From positions 605,485 to 669,484 of the forward strand of contig MU405210.1 in NCBI GenBank assembly GCA_022836615.1: a stretch of 64,000 nt of DNA. Direction: 5' to 3'. Source of the DNA: Annulohypoxylon bovei var. microspora. Taxonomy: Eukaryota > Ascomycota > Sordariomycetes > Xylariales > Hypoxylaceae. The position numbers were made by a program, and so were the translations under genes. Below the pieces are notes generated by a model. That model searched no databases. It was not told the origin of the DNA and saw only the letters and a list, made by a program, of their open reading frames with translations. Shown here one piece after another: positions 22,379-32,615 of this stretch (positions are counted from its first letter, which is position 1; every line of letters begins with the position of its first letter).

Positions 22379-25300
22379 CGCGCGTGGCGGTGAAAATGGA
22401 GAAATACGAGCTTTCCAAGTTGTGTGCGTGTAAGCGTGTACTAGAATACTAGTTTTTTTTATTTTAGGACGAGTCGGATTCGCTGACGGGATCGGGGCGC
22501 GCGCGGTGCGCTACTTGACTCGTTCGGCTCTTTGGCTAGAGACTGGCTGACTGGCAGGTCGAAATGGAAAGATAATGAATGTACGTTAAGTTAGGTTGAT
22601 GATCGTCCAGAGTAGTATCCCATCATTATCGTATTATTATCGTCCCCTATTTCTTCTTTTTTTTCTCTTCTTCTTCTACTACTGCTGCTGCGTCTTCTTC
22701 AATCTCTTCTGTAAAAACCCTTCTATCGTTACCGGGTCCTCATTGTTGGCGTGATAGGCTGGAACCGAATCATCGACACCAGAGCGACGAACGGTCGACT
22801 CGACGGTTAGGGAGGATGTAGGAGGATGAGGTAAAGGAGAGAGAAAAAGAAATTAATTGAAACCTGGAGACGGAAGCGTTTCGATAATATGTTTGCCGAC
22901 TAAAAATTAAAATGAGATACTTCTGAACAGTGGACACGCCTGGGAACCCCCGAGCATCGTTAGCTTCACCGGACACTTGAATATGGTCCTGAGCTTGGGG
23001 TGCTTTGGGGGTTTGTCTCGCTGTAAATGGACGATGGCTTGCTAGATGGGTGTCTCTGCTCATTTCGCTTGGGTTGAGCGTTGTCCCTCTGACAAGGGGG
23101 CCATAAACACACGAGCCAATCATACGAAACGACTACGGGCAGGGACATGACAGGACCATCTATTATTGGCCAGGGACACGGGCATTTCTTTACAAACATT
23201 CGGCCATCTCTTGTTATCCTCATCATTATCATCATGATGTTGCACCACTCCTGATAATTCTTCCTTTCTCCTAAAAGATGCCAAGCCTTTTGAAACCCCT
23301 ATCATTTTGACGAGTAACAATTCCCCTTCACATACTATTTTTATGCTGTCTGTATGTATGTCTTGTATTATATTGTTAACATTCCCCATGTATTCGTATT
23401 AGGAGGTAATCTACGAGCTAAGAAATACCTACAGTTACGTAGTTGTACACAGAGCACTAGCTGTCAAAGCTGACATGAATAAAATCTAAGACACATTACC
23501 CAGACAACCCAAAGCAAACCAAATATACGCAGTAGTACCTAGCCTCTAACCGACATATGCAGGAACACGGAACACGAAGTCGGGACTTCAAAAGGGTAAC
23601 AACTTAATTCCACACAAGGTTAGGCACGGGTAGCTAAGGCAGGTAAGATATCTCATGCATACCACTTGTGTCCGTTGTGTCTTGGATAGCCTATGGGCGG
23701 CGGTAGAGCATCTCGTATTCTCTCGGTGCAGGTGCCTATTGCAGATAATTGCAGATCTACTGGAGAGCCACGCGACTCAGATTGATTGATTTCTAAAGGT
23801 GGGCAAATAATCTGGATTGGGGTTGTCACACCAGTTGGATGTTGGATCAAGTTTCCGACTGCAACAGAACTTCTATGACATATGTTCCCACGCCAGCTAT
23901 GGTCAAGATTCAAGTTCGTCTTCATCCACTGCCCGGTTCTGTTGTTGTTGAAAGATCAAGGCTTGATCTCCTAATTCTAGCTAGATCGGTCTAGCCTCCC
24001 TGCCTAATAAGAATTAGAATCAGGGCCCCGGGACGATGGGTGGGCCATCCTGGTCGCCTCATTTATATTGCGGATGCTTACGCGCAGTCCCTAGGTACTG
24101 AACCATCTGAACCAATTCTAATCGCTCATCCTCCACAAGAAATTGCGTCATAATCTGTGAGAAATAATTGGTTGTATGAAAGGAAATTAGATATACTTTA
24201 ACCTTCAAAGATCTGACTACAGTAAACCGGGAAATATATATTTGTAACATCTCACACATAAACTTAATATTCTTGTTGTATGGAGTCGAAAGTAAATATC
24301 TACAGCATCTGCATGTTACACCTCAGAGCTCAAGCCAAGATCTTGCTAGTGGTTAGCTTCGGTCTACACCCCAGTTTTACACCAAGCCGCATGCGATACA
24401 CGTACCATCGTGGTGTCTAGCTTCATAGCGACGCGTGAGCCTCTTCACTAGAAAAAAGCCTTACCCATGTATTCCTAGTCGAGGGAACATAATCCACCTC
24501 AAAAACGAGCAGGCCTACTACCTTGGTTTGCGACATTGAGTGATATTCGAGACCACAAACATGGCTGGAGAACAGTAAGGCAAAGGATTGGTGATGACTA
24601 CGAAATTAAAGAAGGATCACTAGTAGTATCATTTATAAATACATAGTTATATCAACAATACATCTATAGTATCGTTATACTAGTTGGGTGTATCTTTACT
24701 TGATTCTGAGTAACCTTCTCCATAAGTTTTGTAGCTAATTAAAGAAAAGGACTCGGTCATAAAGCACCTTATAAAATGGAGATAAACGTTTAGAAAGACT
24801 AGAAAGACGGTTGCTTCAGCTTGATAAGCTAAGACTTTCGCTTAAGCGAAACATTCGTTGAAGCCAACGTCGGCTTTTCCAAGGTTTCGATTTCCCTCTT
24901 CAGCATCATGTCCTTCTTGATAACGCTACTAAACAGAGTTAAACTACAACTTATTACTAGTAAAGTTTCATAGCGATTCTATAAGAGCATGTAGTTATAC
25001 ATGATGTATGCTACTATCATCCCACAGACTCCCCTTAATTTTTGTCTTTACTCTTATGATATGGAAGCTAAGAAACTAGACCTTAGAACCCAAAGCTTCC
25101 CCATGTACTAATCATGTAATGATCCTGTTCCGTGCGTGCGAGCTGTCTGATTGCTCAAGTGATGATATGGCCATTGCTTAGCAGCAGCAATCGCTAATAA
25201 GAACGTGCTATTAGACTTTATAGGAATGGGGTTTGGAAGAACTTCATACCGCGAGATTAAAATACTGTAAACGAAACTCCGAGTCCAAAGTCATTCTCAA

Positions 25301-26177
25301 AACGAGCGTGTTGAATGCCAACAACACCCGGTTTCTTATTGTTAGAATGTACAACTCTTCATGTTCCTCCGGAGTAGGTATCTCTTCTTCATCATCATGT
25401 ACATTTGTCTACCATTGTACTCTCTTGCTTAATTTATTTCTCTTCTATGGTTTAAATTCTTAAATTACTCGCATGAGACGGGTAATTACCTTATTCTAAA
25501 AAGAAAGATCTATGTGGAAGATCGAACGGTGAAGGATATCCGGGAGACAGTCGTCGCTTATGCGGCCCCTTTTATATTTATGAATAGTGTCGTTCCTTTT
25601 CTATTTAGCGACCTTAGCTGTCCGGTGTTTTGCTACTCGTGTTCGAGAACACGTATTAAATAAGAGGGTTAAAGGCAATTTCAATACCTTCCTAGGTACA
25701 TAATAAGAAATATATTTCTTGAGAAGAGCATAAATCGAAGAGGAGAAAAGGGGTATATAGACTACCTCTCAGTGTATAATCGACCCGTATCATTAACTCA
25801 ATCGTATAAACAAACTGTCGATCGGACGATTAATTTAGGTAGTCATATAATACCCAGCTTTTTAAACACCAAGCTATCGAGACAAGTTGCAGCACAGCAA
25901 TAACTAAATGTTTTCCCTTGTTTTATGTGAGTACCTTACTGTCTCTAGCTGCGAGGCTCCCTAGAGTCATACGCTAGATATGGCATGGTAACGAGTTAAA
26001 TGTCGTATCTAAATTGTCTCACACACAAGATATACTTAGGTATACTGAACTTCGTCTTCAGGGTATCACGAAAATGCTTTGATGCTGAGCTCGTCTATGA
26101 ATGCTCGTGTTTTCTCGGGAACAGTCCGAATCAACGCCAAAAACGCCGTTCAGCCATCTAGAGTCTTGTCGACTCTT
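22379..26177. other. 3.8 kb gene-poor region with retroelement relic
   Basis: The first 350 bp include pyrimidine-rich DNA (22640-22700) and probably the promoter of the Ser/Thr-rich protein gene. From about 24000 the DNA is AT-rich. A probable Ty1/copia reverse transcriptase relic lies at 25108-25248 (minus) and a short coding-like stretch at 24835-24932 (minus). No intact gene is supported. Confidence 0.5.
25108..25248 (-). pseudogene. Probable Ty1/copia reverse transcriptase fragment (relic)
   Basis: A 46-codon minus-strand frame from 25248 down to the TAG at 25110-25108 contains FLLAIAAAKQWPYHH followed by an LSNQTARTHGT segment. This resembles the copia-type RT block in which a ..LLA.AA...W..HQ core is followed by a D.KTAF..G motif. 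The catalytic-region Asp and Phe are changed, and the frame ends early, so it is decayed. It is only a fragment: no integrase, RNase H or LTR is recognisable nearby. The similarity is by eye to family motifs. Confidence 0.45.
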
Positions 26178-26854
26178 CTAGGCAAATGATACCCTCTTCT
26201 TTCTCGGTTTCGCAGCCTTCGTTCCAGATAAAGTGGCATCTTTGATCACCTCGTCATCGCCGTCGTCATGAGATTGTGCAGTTCTCTTCCTCTTTTTTCT
26301 TAGCGACTCCTTGGTCTGGTCGAGCTTTGTTTGCTTCTCTTCTTCCTTCTTTTCCGCCTCCACTCTTCGCGATTCGCGGATCTCCTCCATCTGTCGAGCC
26401 TTGATCATCTTGGATTCGATTTCGCCCTCTTTATCCGCCTGTACCATGGCAAGAATTGTGTTCATGCTCTCCTATTCATTCGGCGACATGCGTCAGTACT
26501 CTTCGTTGCGCAAAAGACTATTCGTCTCTAGATTGGCAGCCATACCTTATCGTCCACGAAGACTTTGCCCTTCTTCTTTCCTTTGGGCTTCGTAACCCCA
26601 ATTGGTGTGACCATGTTCAATTCGGGAATTCCCAGTTCCTTCTCCGAGTAGACCTTCTTCTTTTTCTTCCTAAGTAGGTCGGCTACGCTTTTCCCTCTCA
26701 CCTGCTTCGAAATAACGGGGCCTTTCGCCGGGGCTTTCCGTTTTGATTTGATTATACCGTCTGATGGACCTCCTTTCGACGATTTGCTGGCACTGATGCC
26801 AGATTTATTCGCCGCATGCTTGTTCTTGACTGTTTTCGTTCGCGAGGGCGCCAT
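26178..26854 (-). CDS. LOC1: 60S ribosomal subunit assembly/export protein Loc1
   Basis: Two exons, 26854-26546 and 26471-26178, with a GTATGG..TAG intron in phase 0; the product is 200 residues. It is very basic, beginning MAPSRTKTVKNKHAAN, with RGKSVADLLRKKKKKVYSEKE and KPKGKKKGKVFVDDK, a charged coiled-coil-like stretch (about 115-165) and a basic end (KPRKKRVSFA). This is the layout of fungal Loc1, a nucleolar protein needed for early 60S assembly and, in yeast, for ASH1 mRNA localisation. It diverges from HIS3 with 351 bp between the start codons. Confidence 0.85.
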
Positions 26855-27205
26855 TTTGTGTAGTGTGGAATTGCGACAGAAGGCAACTTGGAATACTTCG
26901 GTATTGCTTGAAGTTCGTAGAATGGGAATATTTTGGGAAACTTTTTTTATCTTATCGATTTATCGATAGAGGGGGCTGGTCCACAGTGGGGCGCTATGAG
27001 CCTGTAAGCCCAAATCTAGTAATTTGCTTCGCTCTGGTTGGTCAATTGCCCGCAGCAGCCGCAGTAGCTTTTTTCCCTACACCTAAGCCGATGCTCGGCC
27101 TATTAAAAAAAAGTCGATTAAGGTTCAACCATCCCTTCCAGTTTGATTATCCTAGTAACTTCGAAAAACGAAAAGCCAATTTGGTCGCTACATAAACCGA
27201 CGAAT
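26855..27205. promoter_or_regulatory. Shared divergent promoter of LOC1 and HIS3
   Basis: The 351 bp between two divergent start codons must hold both promoters. Two ATCGAT words lie in tandem at 26954-26959 and 26962-26967, the second part of a TATCGATA palindrome. I see no perfect TGACTCA (Cpc1/Gcn4-type) site. Confidence 0.55.
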
Positions 27206-27980
27206 ATGGGATCCGAAAAGCCCAATCAGCGGTGGGCGGCGCTCGCCCGCGACACGAACGAGACCAAGATCCTACTGGCCCTGAACCTCGACGGCGGGGA
27301 CTTTCCCCCGGATACCGATTCCCGCCTGCTAGCCACCATCGAAGAGGGCCACGCCAGCCAGTCGAGCAAGTCGCAGTGCATCAGCGTGGACACGGGCATC
27401 GGCTTCCTCGACCACATGCTGCACGCCCTGGCCAAGCACGCCGGCTGGAGTCTGGCTCTGGATTGTGTGGGCGACCTCCACAGTACGAACCTGAGCCTAC
27501 CCCCACTCGCTATACAACCTATAACTTGAGGAATGGACAATGGCTGATGAGAGATAAAATTTAAAAGTCGACGACCACCACACCGCCGAGGACTGCTGCA
27601 TCGCGCTGGGCTACACGTTCGCCTCGGCGCTGGGCAGCGCCTCCGGGCTCGCGCGGTTCGGGTCGGCGTATGCGCCGCTCGACGAGGCGCTGTCGCGCGC
27701 CGTGGTCGACCTGTCGAACCGGCCGTACAGCGTGATCGACCTCGGCCTCAAGCGAGAGAAGATCGGCGACCTGAGCTGCGAGATGATCCCGCACTGCCTG
27801 CAGAGCTTCGCGCAGGCCGCGCGCGTCACCCTGCACGTGGACTGCCTGCGCGGCGAGAACGACCACCACCGCGCCGAGAGCGCTTTCAAGGCGCTTGCCG
27901 TCGCCGTCAAGCAGGCTACGACGCGGATACCTGGGAAGGAGGGTGAGGTGCCGAGTACGAAGGGGACTTTGAGCGTCTAG
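27206..27980 (+). CDS. HIS3: Imidazoleglycerol-phosphate dehydratase
   Basis: Two exons, 27206-27482 and 27568-27980, with an 85 bp intron that splits the Ile codon before the active-site motif; the product is 229 residues, typical for the stand-alone fungal enzyme. It dehydrates imidazole glycerol phosphate to imidazole acetol phosphate in histidine biosynthesis. Metal-binding motifs are clear: FLDHMLHALAKHAGW, then DDHHTAEDCCIALG in exon 2 and its duplicate ENDHHRAESAFKAL near the C-terminus, which hold the His/Glu ligands for the two Mn ions. DLSNRPYSVID is also conserved. Exon 2 is strongly GC-rich at third positions, unlike most neighbours, consistent with high expression. Confidence 0.97.
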
Positions 27981-28469
27981 AGATTTAATGAAAAATACCT
28001 AAAATATACAATATATAAAATATGCTGTGTCCATATCATGGAAGCAACAGAGACTAAGGTCTTCGTAGTACGCCCATTTTCCCAATACCAACACATTCTG
28101 GTAATAACATTCATCGGAGGTTAACACGAAGCACGTCACGAATACAAGTCGTGTTGATTCATCTGACATAACTACAGCATCCCAGGTTGTGAGACCCAAA
28201 AATTCAGGGGTTCGGCACTGGCCATCCACATTATGATACACAGTCCAACTTCGCGAGGGAATTCTCATCAAGCAACCATGCCCCCCCAGCCATATCCAGC
28301 AATCTTATTCTGATTCCATAAAGCAGCGAGTGTCAATCATCCACATGTCAAACCCCTGCCAGGGTATCACTTCCAGTTCATATCTGCTTCATTACAAGGC
28401 ACCATTTTGTCCTCATCATGTTCATGTTCATCAACAGTCTCATGCACCCGCCGGCAGCTTCAAGCCTGC
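27981..28469. other. Intergenic, convergent 3' ends of HIS3 and MARVEL gene
   Basis: 489 bp between convergent stop codons. No gene or repeat is recognised. Confidence 0.5.
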
Positions 28470-29349
28470 CTAGTAGCGGTAACCAGCCGGCTGGGTGTGC
28501 GCCGTAGCAGTACCGGTCTCGGGATACCCCGTAGCGGTGCCGTTGTCGGGATACGCCACTTGGCCGTCGTACTGGTACTTGTTGTTGTACGTGCCTGCTT
28601 CGGGAGCAACTGCCGTAGTCTCGGTGTTGTAGCTCTGGCGCATCTGATCCGGCTGGGTGTGCGCAGGCAAGGCGTTGGGGTCCTCGGCATCGGGAGCTTG
28701 TTTGCGGCGGAAGAGACCGAGCAGGCCGCGACGCTTAGCGTAGCCCGAAGTGTAGTTGTTAGCAGGACTTGGGCCGAAGCGTTGCTCCTTACGGCGATGG
28801 CGGACGAGAACAATCTCAAGAACCGCGGAGAAGACGAAGAAGATGCTGTTGATTAATTAGCAAGTCGTATTAATAATAGAACTAAACGTTGGCGTCTTAC
28901 ATTGCGACAATAGAAACGGCCAAGCAGGCAGTCTCCATCTGGCAAGCTTGGCGGTAGGTCGGGTGCTTGTCATTGATCAAGTCCTCAGCTTGACCAGTTC
29001 CGAATGGCGTATCGACGGTGCCGGTGCAACTGCTGGCTCCTCCCTTGTTGGAGCTAGCAACGTAGATGTAGGCGCCGATGAAGCAGACATCCAAGACGAT
29101 AGCGATGAAAGAGGTGAACGGGTGACCGGCCAAGCAGCATAGAAGCAGGAGGCCGAGGATGGTGTACAAGACACCGATACCTGAAATACCCTCAACGGCG
29201 CGAGTCCATGTTGGTATCGTTAAGTTGCGTTGACTGAGGGTGGCGAGGAAGTACGAGAAAATGGCGAGGATGAGAGCGCTGCAGCAGAATTGGATGCCGC
29301 GGATGAACCACTGCAACAACTTAAGCGCAAAACCCGCTTTGGCGCCCAT
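28470..29349 (-). CDS. MARVEL domain membrane protein
   Basis: Two exons, 29349-28901 and 28845-28470, with a GTAAGA..CAG intron splitting an Ile codon; the product is 274 residues. I start at MGAKAGFALKLLQW because the frame further upstream looks like UTR. Four hydrophobic segments fit the MARVEL fold: about residues 15-35 (GIQFCCSALILAIFSYFLA), 53-72, 77-97 and one spanning the intron (ACLAVSIVAIIFFVFSAVLEI), ending in the basic VRHRRKEQR. The tail has Thr/Tyr/Pro-rich repeats such as TATGYPETGTATAHTQ. MARVEL proteins act in membrane apposition and vesicle or eisosome-type domains; the specific role here is unknown. Confidence 0.85.
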
Positions 29350-29600
29350 ACTGGCGATGAATTGTTCGTTTGTTGCGTATACGATCAGATTATTGTTGTA
29401 CGATTGATATGTTGTGCAATGTCGAAAGTGAGTTGAGTTCGACAAAGATCCAGAGATTTCGAAATGGGTCGGGGAAGGTAGACACAAAAGGTGTAGGAAG
29501 TGACAAACTACAAAGGGCGGATGGAATTAATAGGTAGGTTGGTTGGTTCAACGAATTTACAGGGTATCGGCTCTTTCCTACGGATGTACCTAGTAACAAG

Positions 29601-29624
29601 TATTTAGGTATTTAGGTATTTAGG
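29601..29624. repeat. 8 bp tandem repeat TATTTAGG, three units
   Basis: TATTTAGG is repeated at 29601, 29609 and 29617, followed by a partial unit. Confidence 0.85.
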
Positions 29625-30428
29625 TATTTGTGTTCGTCGATCAGTGAAGGAGATTTGACGTCGATTAGGAACATCAAACGGTCGGATGATGGCCGCAGTT
29701 CTTCTGCTCAATCCGACCAACTTAATTAACTGTGACGATGACGAATTTGGTCAAAGTCGTCCAAATTCTGGGACAAGTTGCCCCTCTACCGCTTCTTATT
29801 CGATGCAAGCTTGTAGCGCTATTGCCGATCTACCGACGTGACGTTAGATGCGGACAGGGGTTAGGAACCAGTCAGCACTCTGATTTGTTACAGACCTAGC
29901 AAAGCCACGCTCAATCGTCATAACTCGTGGCGGAAACTGTGGCAGCTCGAGTCTTCAGCCACACTCAACAATTGATCTGTAGATGACGATCGTCATCTAT
30001 CCGCCTCATCCGTCGCAGGAACAAGCATTTGCTGCCTTTATTAAAGAAAGACGGTGCGACAACCGGAAGTAGGGGATTCGCACGTGAATGTTTCCGACTT
30101 TTTCTTTGTGAAGTTTTTGCATTATTTCCACAACTGCATGTTAACTAACAATGCATCCACATTGCTTTATGATGCTGCCTGCTAAGGTTCAAAATTAAGC
30201 TCCGGGATGACGTCGTTCCATTTTACATGATAGTTGTGTACCTTAATACCTTTTTCAGACTCCACCTCAGCTTCAACTTTCAGGCAAGGTGATATTGAGT
30301 CAAGCAATAACGACCTTAGCACTACAAATATTTAGTTCATCTAATTTTCTCTTTATTCGGCTCTTCAGCTTAATAGTCGAAGCCGTGGCCTTATACCTAC
30401 TAAGTACATCGGATGTAAATTGAACCGC

Positions 30429-30697
30429 TATCTCCCGAACTGGCAACTGACAGCAGGTACGTGACCCACAAAAACACCAAAGGATGCATCCAATTAGAAT
30501 TCAATAAAATCAGATACATTCTTTCCCATACTAATTTTGCCCATGCCACATGTACCAGCACCTAACAGTATCACGCCGTGAAATAACCCTTTTTTGTTAG
30601 TGTAAAATAATGGTGATTACTAAGCCTTTTTAACCAATCAAAGTGGTTTTTATTTTGGACCTTCATGTACTGCTGTCAGTTGCCAGTTCGGGAGATA
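30429..30697. mobile_element. MITE-like element with 28 bp perfect inverted termini
   Basis: The sequence TATCTCCCGAACTGGCAACT (continuing through GACAGCAG) at 30429-30456 recurs exactly inverted at 30670-30697. Taking the outer TA as a target-site duplication leaves a 26 bp inverted repeat beginning TCTCCCGAAC. Weaker inverted similarity continues inward (GTACGTGA versus GTACATGA). The 269 bp unit has no coding capacity. TA duplications are typical of Tc1/mariner and pogo-like transposases, so this is probably a non-autonomous derivative; the autonomous partner is not in the window. Confidence 0.8.
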
Positions 30698-31258
30698 CCC
30701 GATCTTTCGAAGAATGAGAAGGAGAGATAGGAGTATATCGATTCCTGCTAGAATTACCAAGACCCCTATTCGAAACTATTTTTTTGGACTGGTATAAACC
30801 AATGGTAGTCTTTACCTACCTAGTATGAGGAACAATTTTATTTTTATTTTTGCAGCCTGCAGCCTCGAACATTAGAATCCTGGTTGTGGCGGTCGACGCT
30901 AGGATTGCCTTGTTTCTGTGACTTTCAGCTTGGATTTCTTTTAAGACACTACCGGTAGGTGATCTTGTGCTACGGTCTCCAGAAATTGCCAGAGAAGCCT
31001 GTCGAAGTTAATTGTGAGAGCCAGGTATCTGGATAGTTTCTTGAGTTATAATGCACCCAAAGTAATATCTGCTGAAATGCTTCCGTCGACATGTATTCTA
31101 TTCATGTGACCAAAGCATGGCTTTTGCTGTCCCGTAATGACAATACATTCCTTGTGGGCTGCACATGACCATCTGTCCCAATTGCCTTATAAGCTGTTTT
31201 AGGAGATATATTTCCGAGATGCTCTTCCTCAGCATCGAACCGTGTTTGTCGTTGTTGT

Positions 31259-31702
31259 TCATCTCTTCGACTTGCCCTTTGCCTTTGCGGCTTTCTGTTT
31301 ATCTACGAAATCCTTGATGATTGCATGTAGATCTTGATTTCGTCTGGCTAGTAGCAAAACGTCCTCGGTGTTGATAGTACTTCGTCCTGCATGACGACTA
31401 AAGCTCTCCAAATCCAATGCGACGTTTTCTAGGACATATTAGCCCTCGTTGTCACTCATATTTAGAGTTGATAAGTCTCAAACAATACCTATTTGGGCCC
31501 AGACCATCTCAGTCAGAGCTCCTATGAATTGAGGAGTGACGTTTCTATTCCTGCGCAGTGTCTCTTCATCGACCATCTTTCCTACCGCAAACCATAAGGC
31601 AGCTTTTAATTGCTGTAATTATTTGTTAGTGAATATTTTTCTAAACAACGATTTGTAAGATAATCTAACCTCTCGCACCTCATCCTCAGACTCACCCGCC
31701 AT
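31259..31702 (-). CDS. CENP-S / MHF1 histone-fold protein
   Basis: Three short exons: 31702-31670, 31612-31489 and 31428-31259, giving 108 residues; each is too short to show as a long ORF. Intron 1 starts GTTAGA and has a CTAAC branch site before TTACAG; intron 2 runs GTATTG..CTAG and splits a Glu codon. The spliced protein has the CENP-S core: QLKAALWFAVGKMVDEE, NVTPQFIGALTEMVWAQIE, NVALDLESFSRHAGR and STINTEDVLLLARRN, with a basic tail ending KAKGKSKR. CENP-S pairs with CENP-X as a histone-fold complex at kinetochores and with Fanconi-type FANCM/Mph1 helicase at stalled forks. It diverges from PGA2 with 448 bp between starts. Confidence 0.9.
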
Positions 31703-32150
31703 TACGAACTAATAGGCCCTTCTAGGAGCCCTTGAAGTGTTTCGATTCGGTTTAGGGGTGATGATAGCGGGTAATAGTTGAACGCGTCTAAATTACGTCA
31801 GACGCGTTGGAACATTTAAGGTTTAAGATATTAGAGCCACTTTAAAGAGTGGTCCGAGCGTGACAATACCGAGCGCGAGCGGCTTTTTATTTTTTTCCAA
31901 TGTTCTTCCGTTTGATTTTACCTCAGTTTTACGCATCCGTCCACTTTAAGCAGTTGTATTATATATATTTTTCCAATTCATAATACCGAAGCTTCCGGCG
32001 AGTATACAAATTTGTTATAAACATTCTATAATAAATACTCGTCGTTCCTAGCTTTCTCTCATTCTCCTACTACCGCAGATTCGCATCGCGAATCGTTCTG
32101 CGTATCGTCCATCGACTGCGACAGAAAAACACGAGAACTATTAGCCCACC
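31703..32150. promoter_or_regulatory. Shared divergent promoter of CENP-S and PGA2
   Basis: 448 bp between two divergent start codons, so both promoters lie here. Pyrimidine-rich DNA precedes PGA2 (32045-32080). No specific factor site is recognised. Confidence 0.5.
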
Positions 32151-32615
32151 ATGTCGGAACTCGTAGACCTCGTCGCCCATCTTTTCGACTCGGTAAACCA
32201 ACTGTTTGCACTGGTCAAAGATCGCTTCTCCCACAATGTTAGCGAATCCTTCACGTCGATGACACCGAAACAATGGATTCGGCTAGTCATTTTCGTCGGC
32301 GCATACATGCTGCTGCGACCTTACATCATTAAAATGGGCGCCAAATTCCAAGAGAAGCAGATGGAGAAGCAGTTCAGGGAAGAGGAAGAACGGGAAGCGG
32401 AAATATCACCTAACCAACTGCGCGGTGAAATGGGTATACCTGAGGATAGCGACGACGAGGAACAGGTGGAAACGACGGCTTCGGATTGGGGAAAGAAGGC
32501 TCGGAAGCGACAGAGGAAAATGATCAAGAACCTGTTGGATGCCGAGGAAAAGAGACTCCAGGAGTTGCAGGAAGACGAAGAGGATAAGGATATCGAGCAG
32601 TACCTCGTCGGGTGA
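32151..32615 (+). CDS. PGA2: Protein trafficking factor Pga2
   Basis: An intronless 154-residue frame. One hydrophobic segment lies near residues 41-60 (QWIRLVIFVGAYMLLRPYII), followed by a charged, Glu/Lys-rich cytosolic region with predicted coiled coil (AKFQEKQMEKQFREEEE) and a conserved DWGKKARKRQRK stretch, ending in acidic repeats. This matches the small Pga2 family, ER/nuclear-envelope membrane proteins that in yeast are needed for maturation of Gas1 and alkaline phosphatase. The length fits the family. ATG context (CACCATG) is good. Confidence 0.85.
   Translation: MSELVDLVAHLFDSVNQLFALVKDRFSHNVSESFTSMTPKQWIRLVIFVGAYMLLRPYIIKMGAKFQEKQMEKQFREEEEREAEISPNQLRGEMGIPEDSDDEEQVETTASDWGKKARKRQRKMIKNLLDAEEKRLQELQEDEEDKDIEQYLVG

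Larger units (their letters stand above)
29350..31258. other. Intergenic region with a MITE
   Basis: 1.9 kb without a supported gene. It includes an 8 bp TATTTAGG tandem repeat (29601-29624) and a MITE at 30429-30697. Confidence 0.6.

Noticed and set aside
27226..27869. Long antisense frames over HIS3 exons
   Set aside because: They are shadows of the GC-rich HIS3 coding sequence, which has unambiguous active-site motifs.
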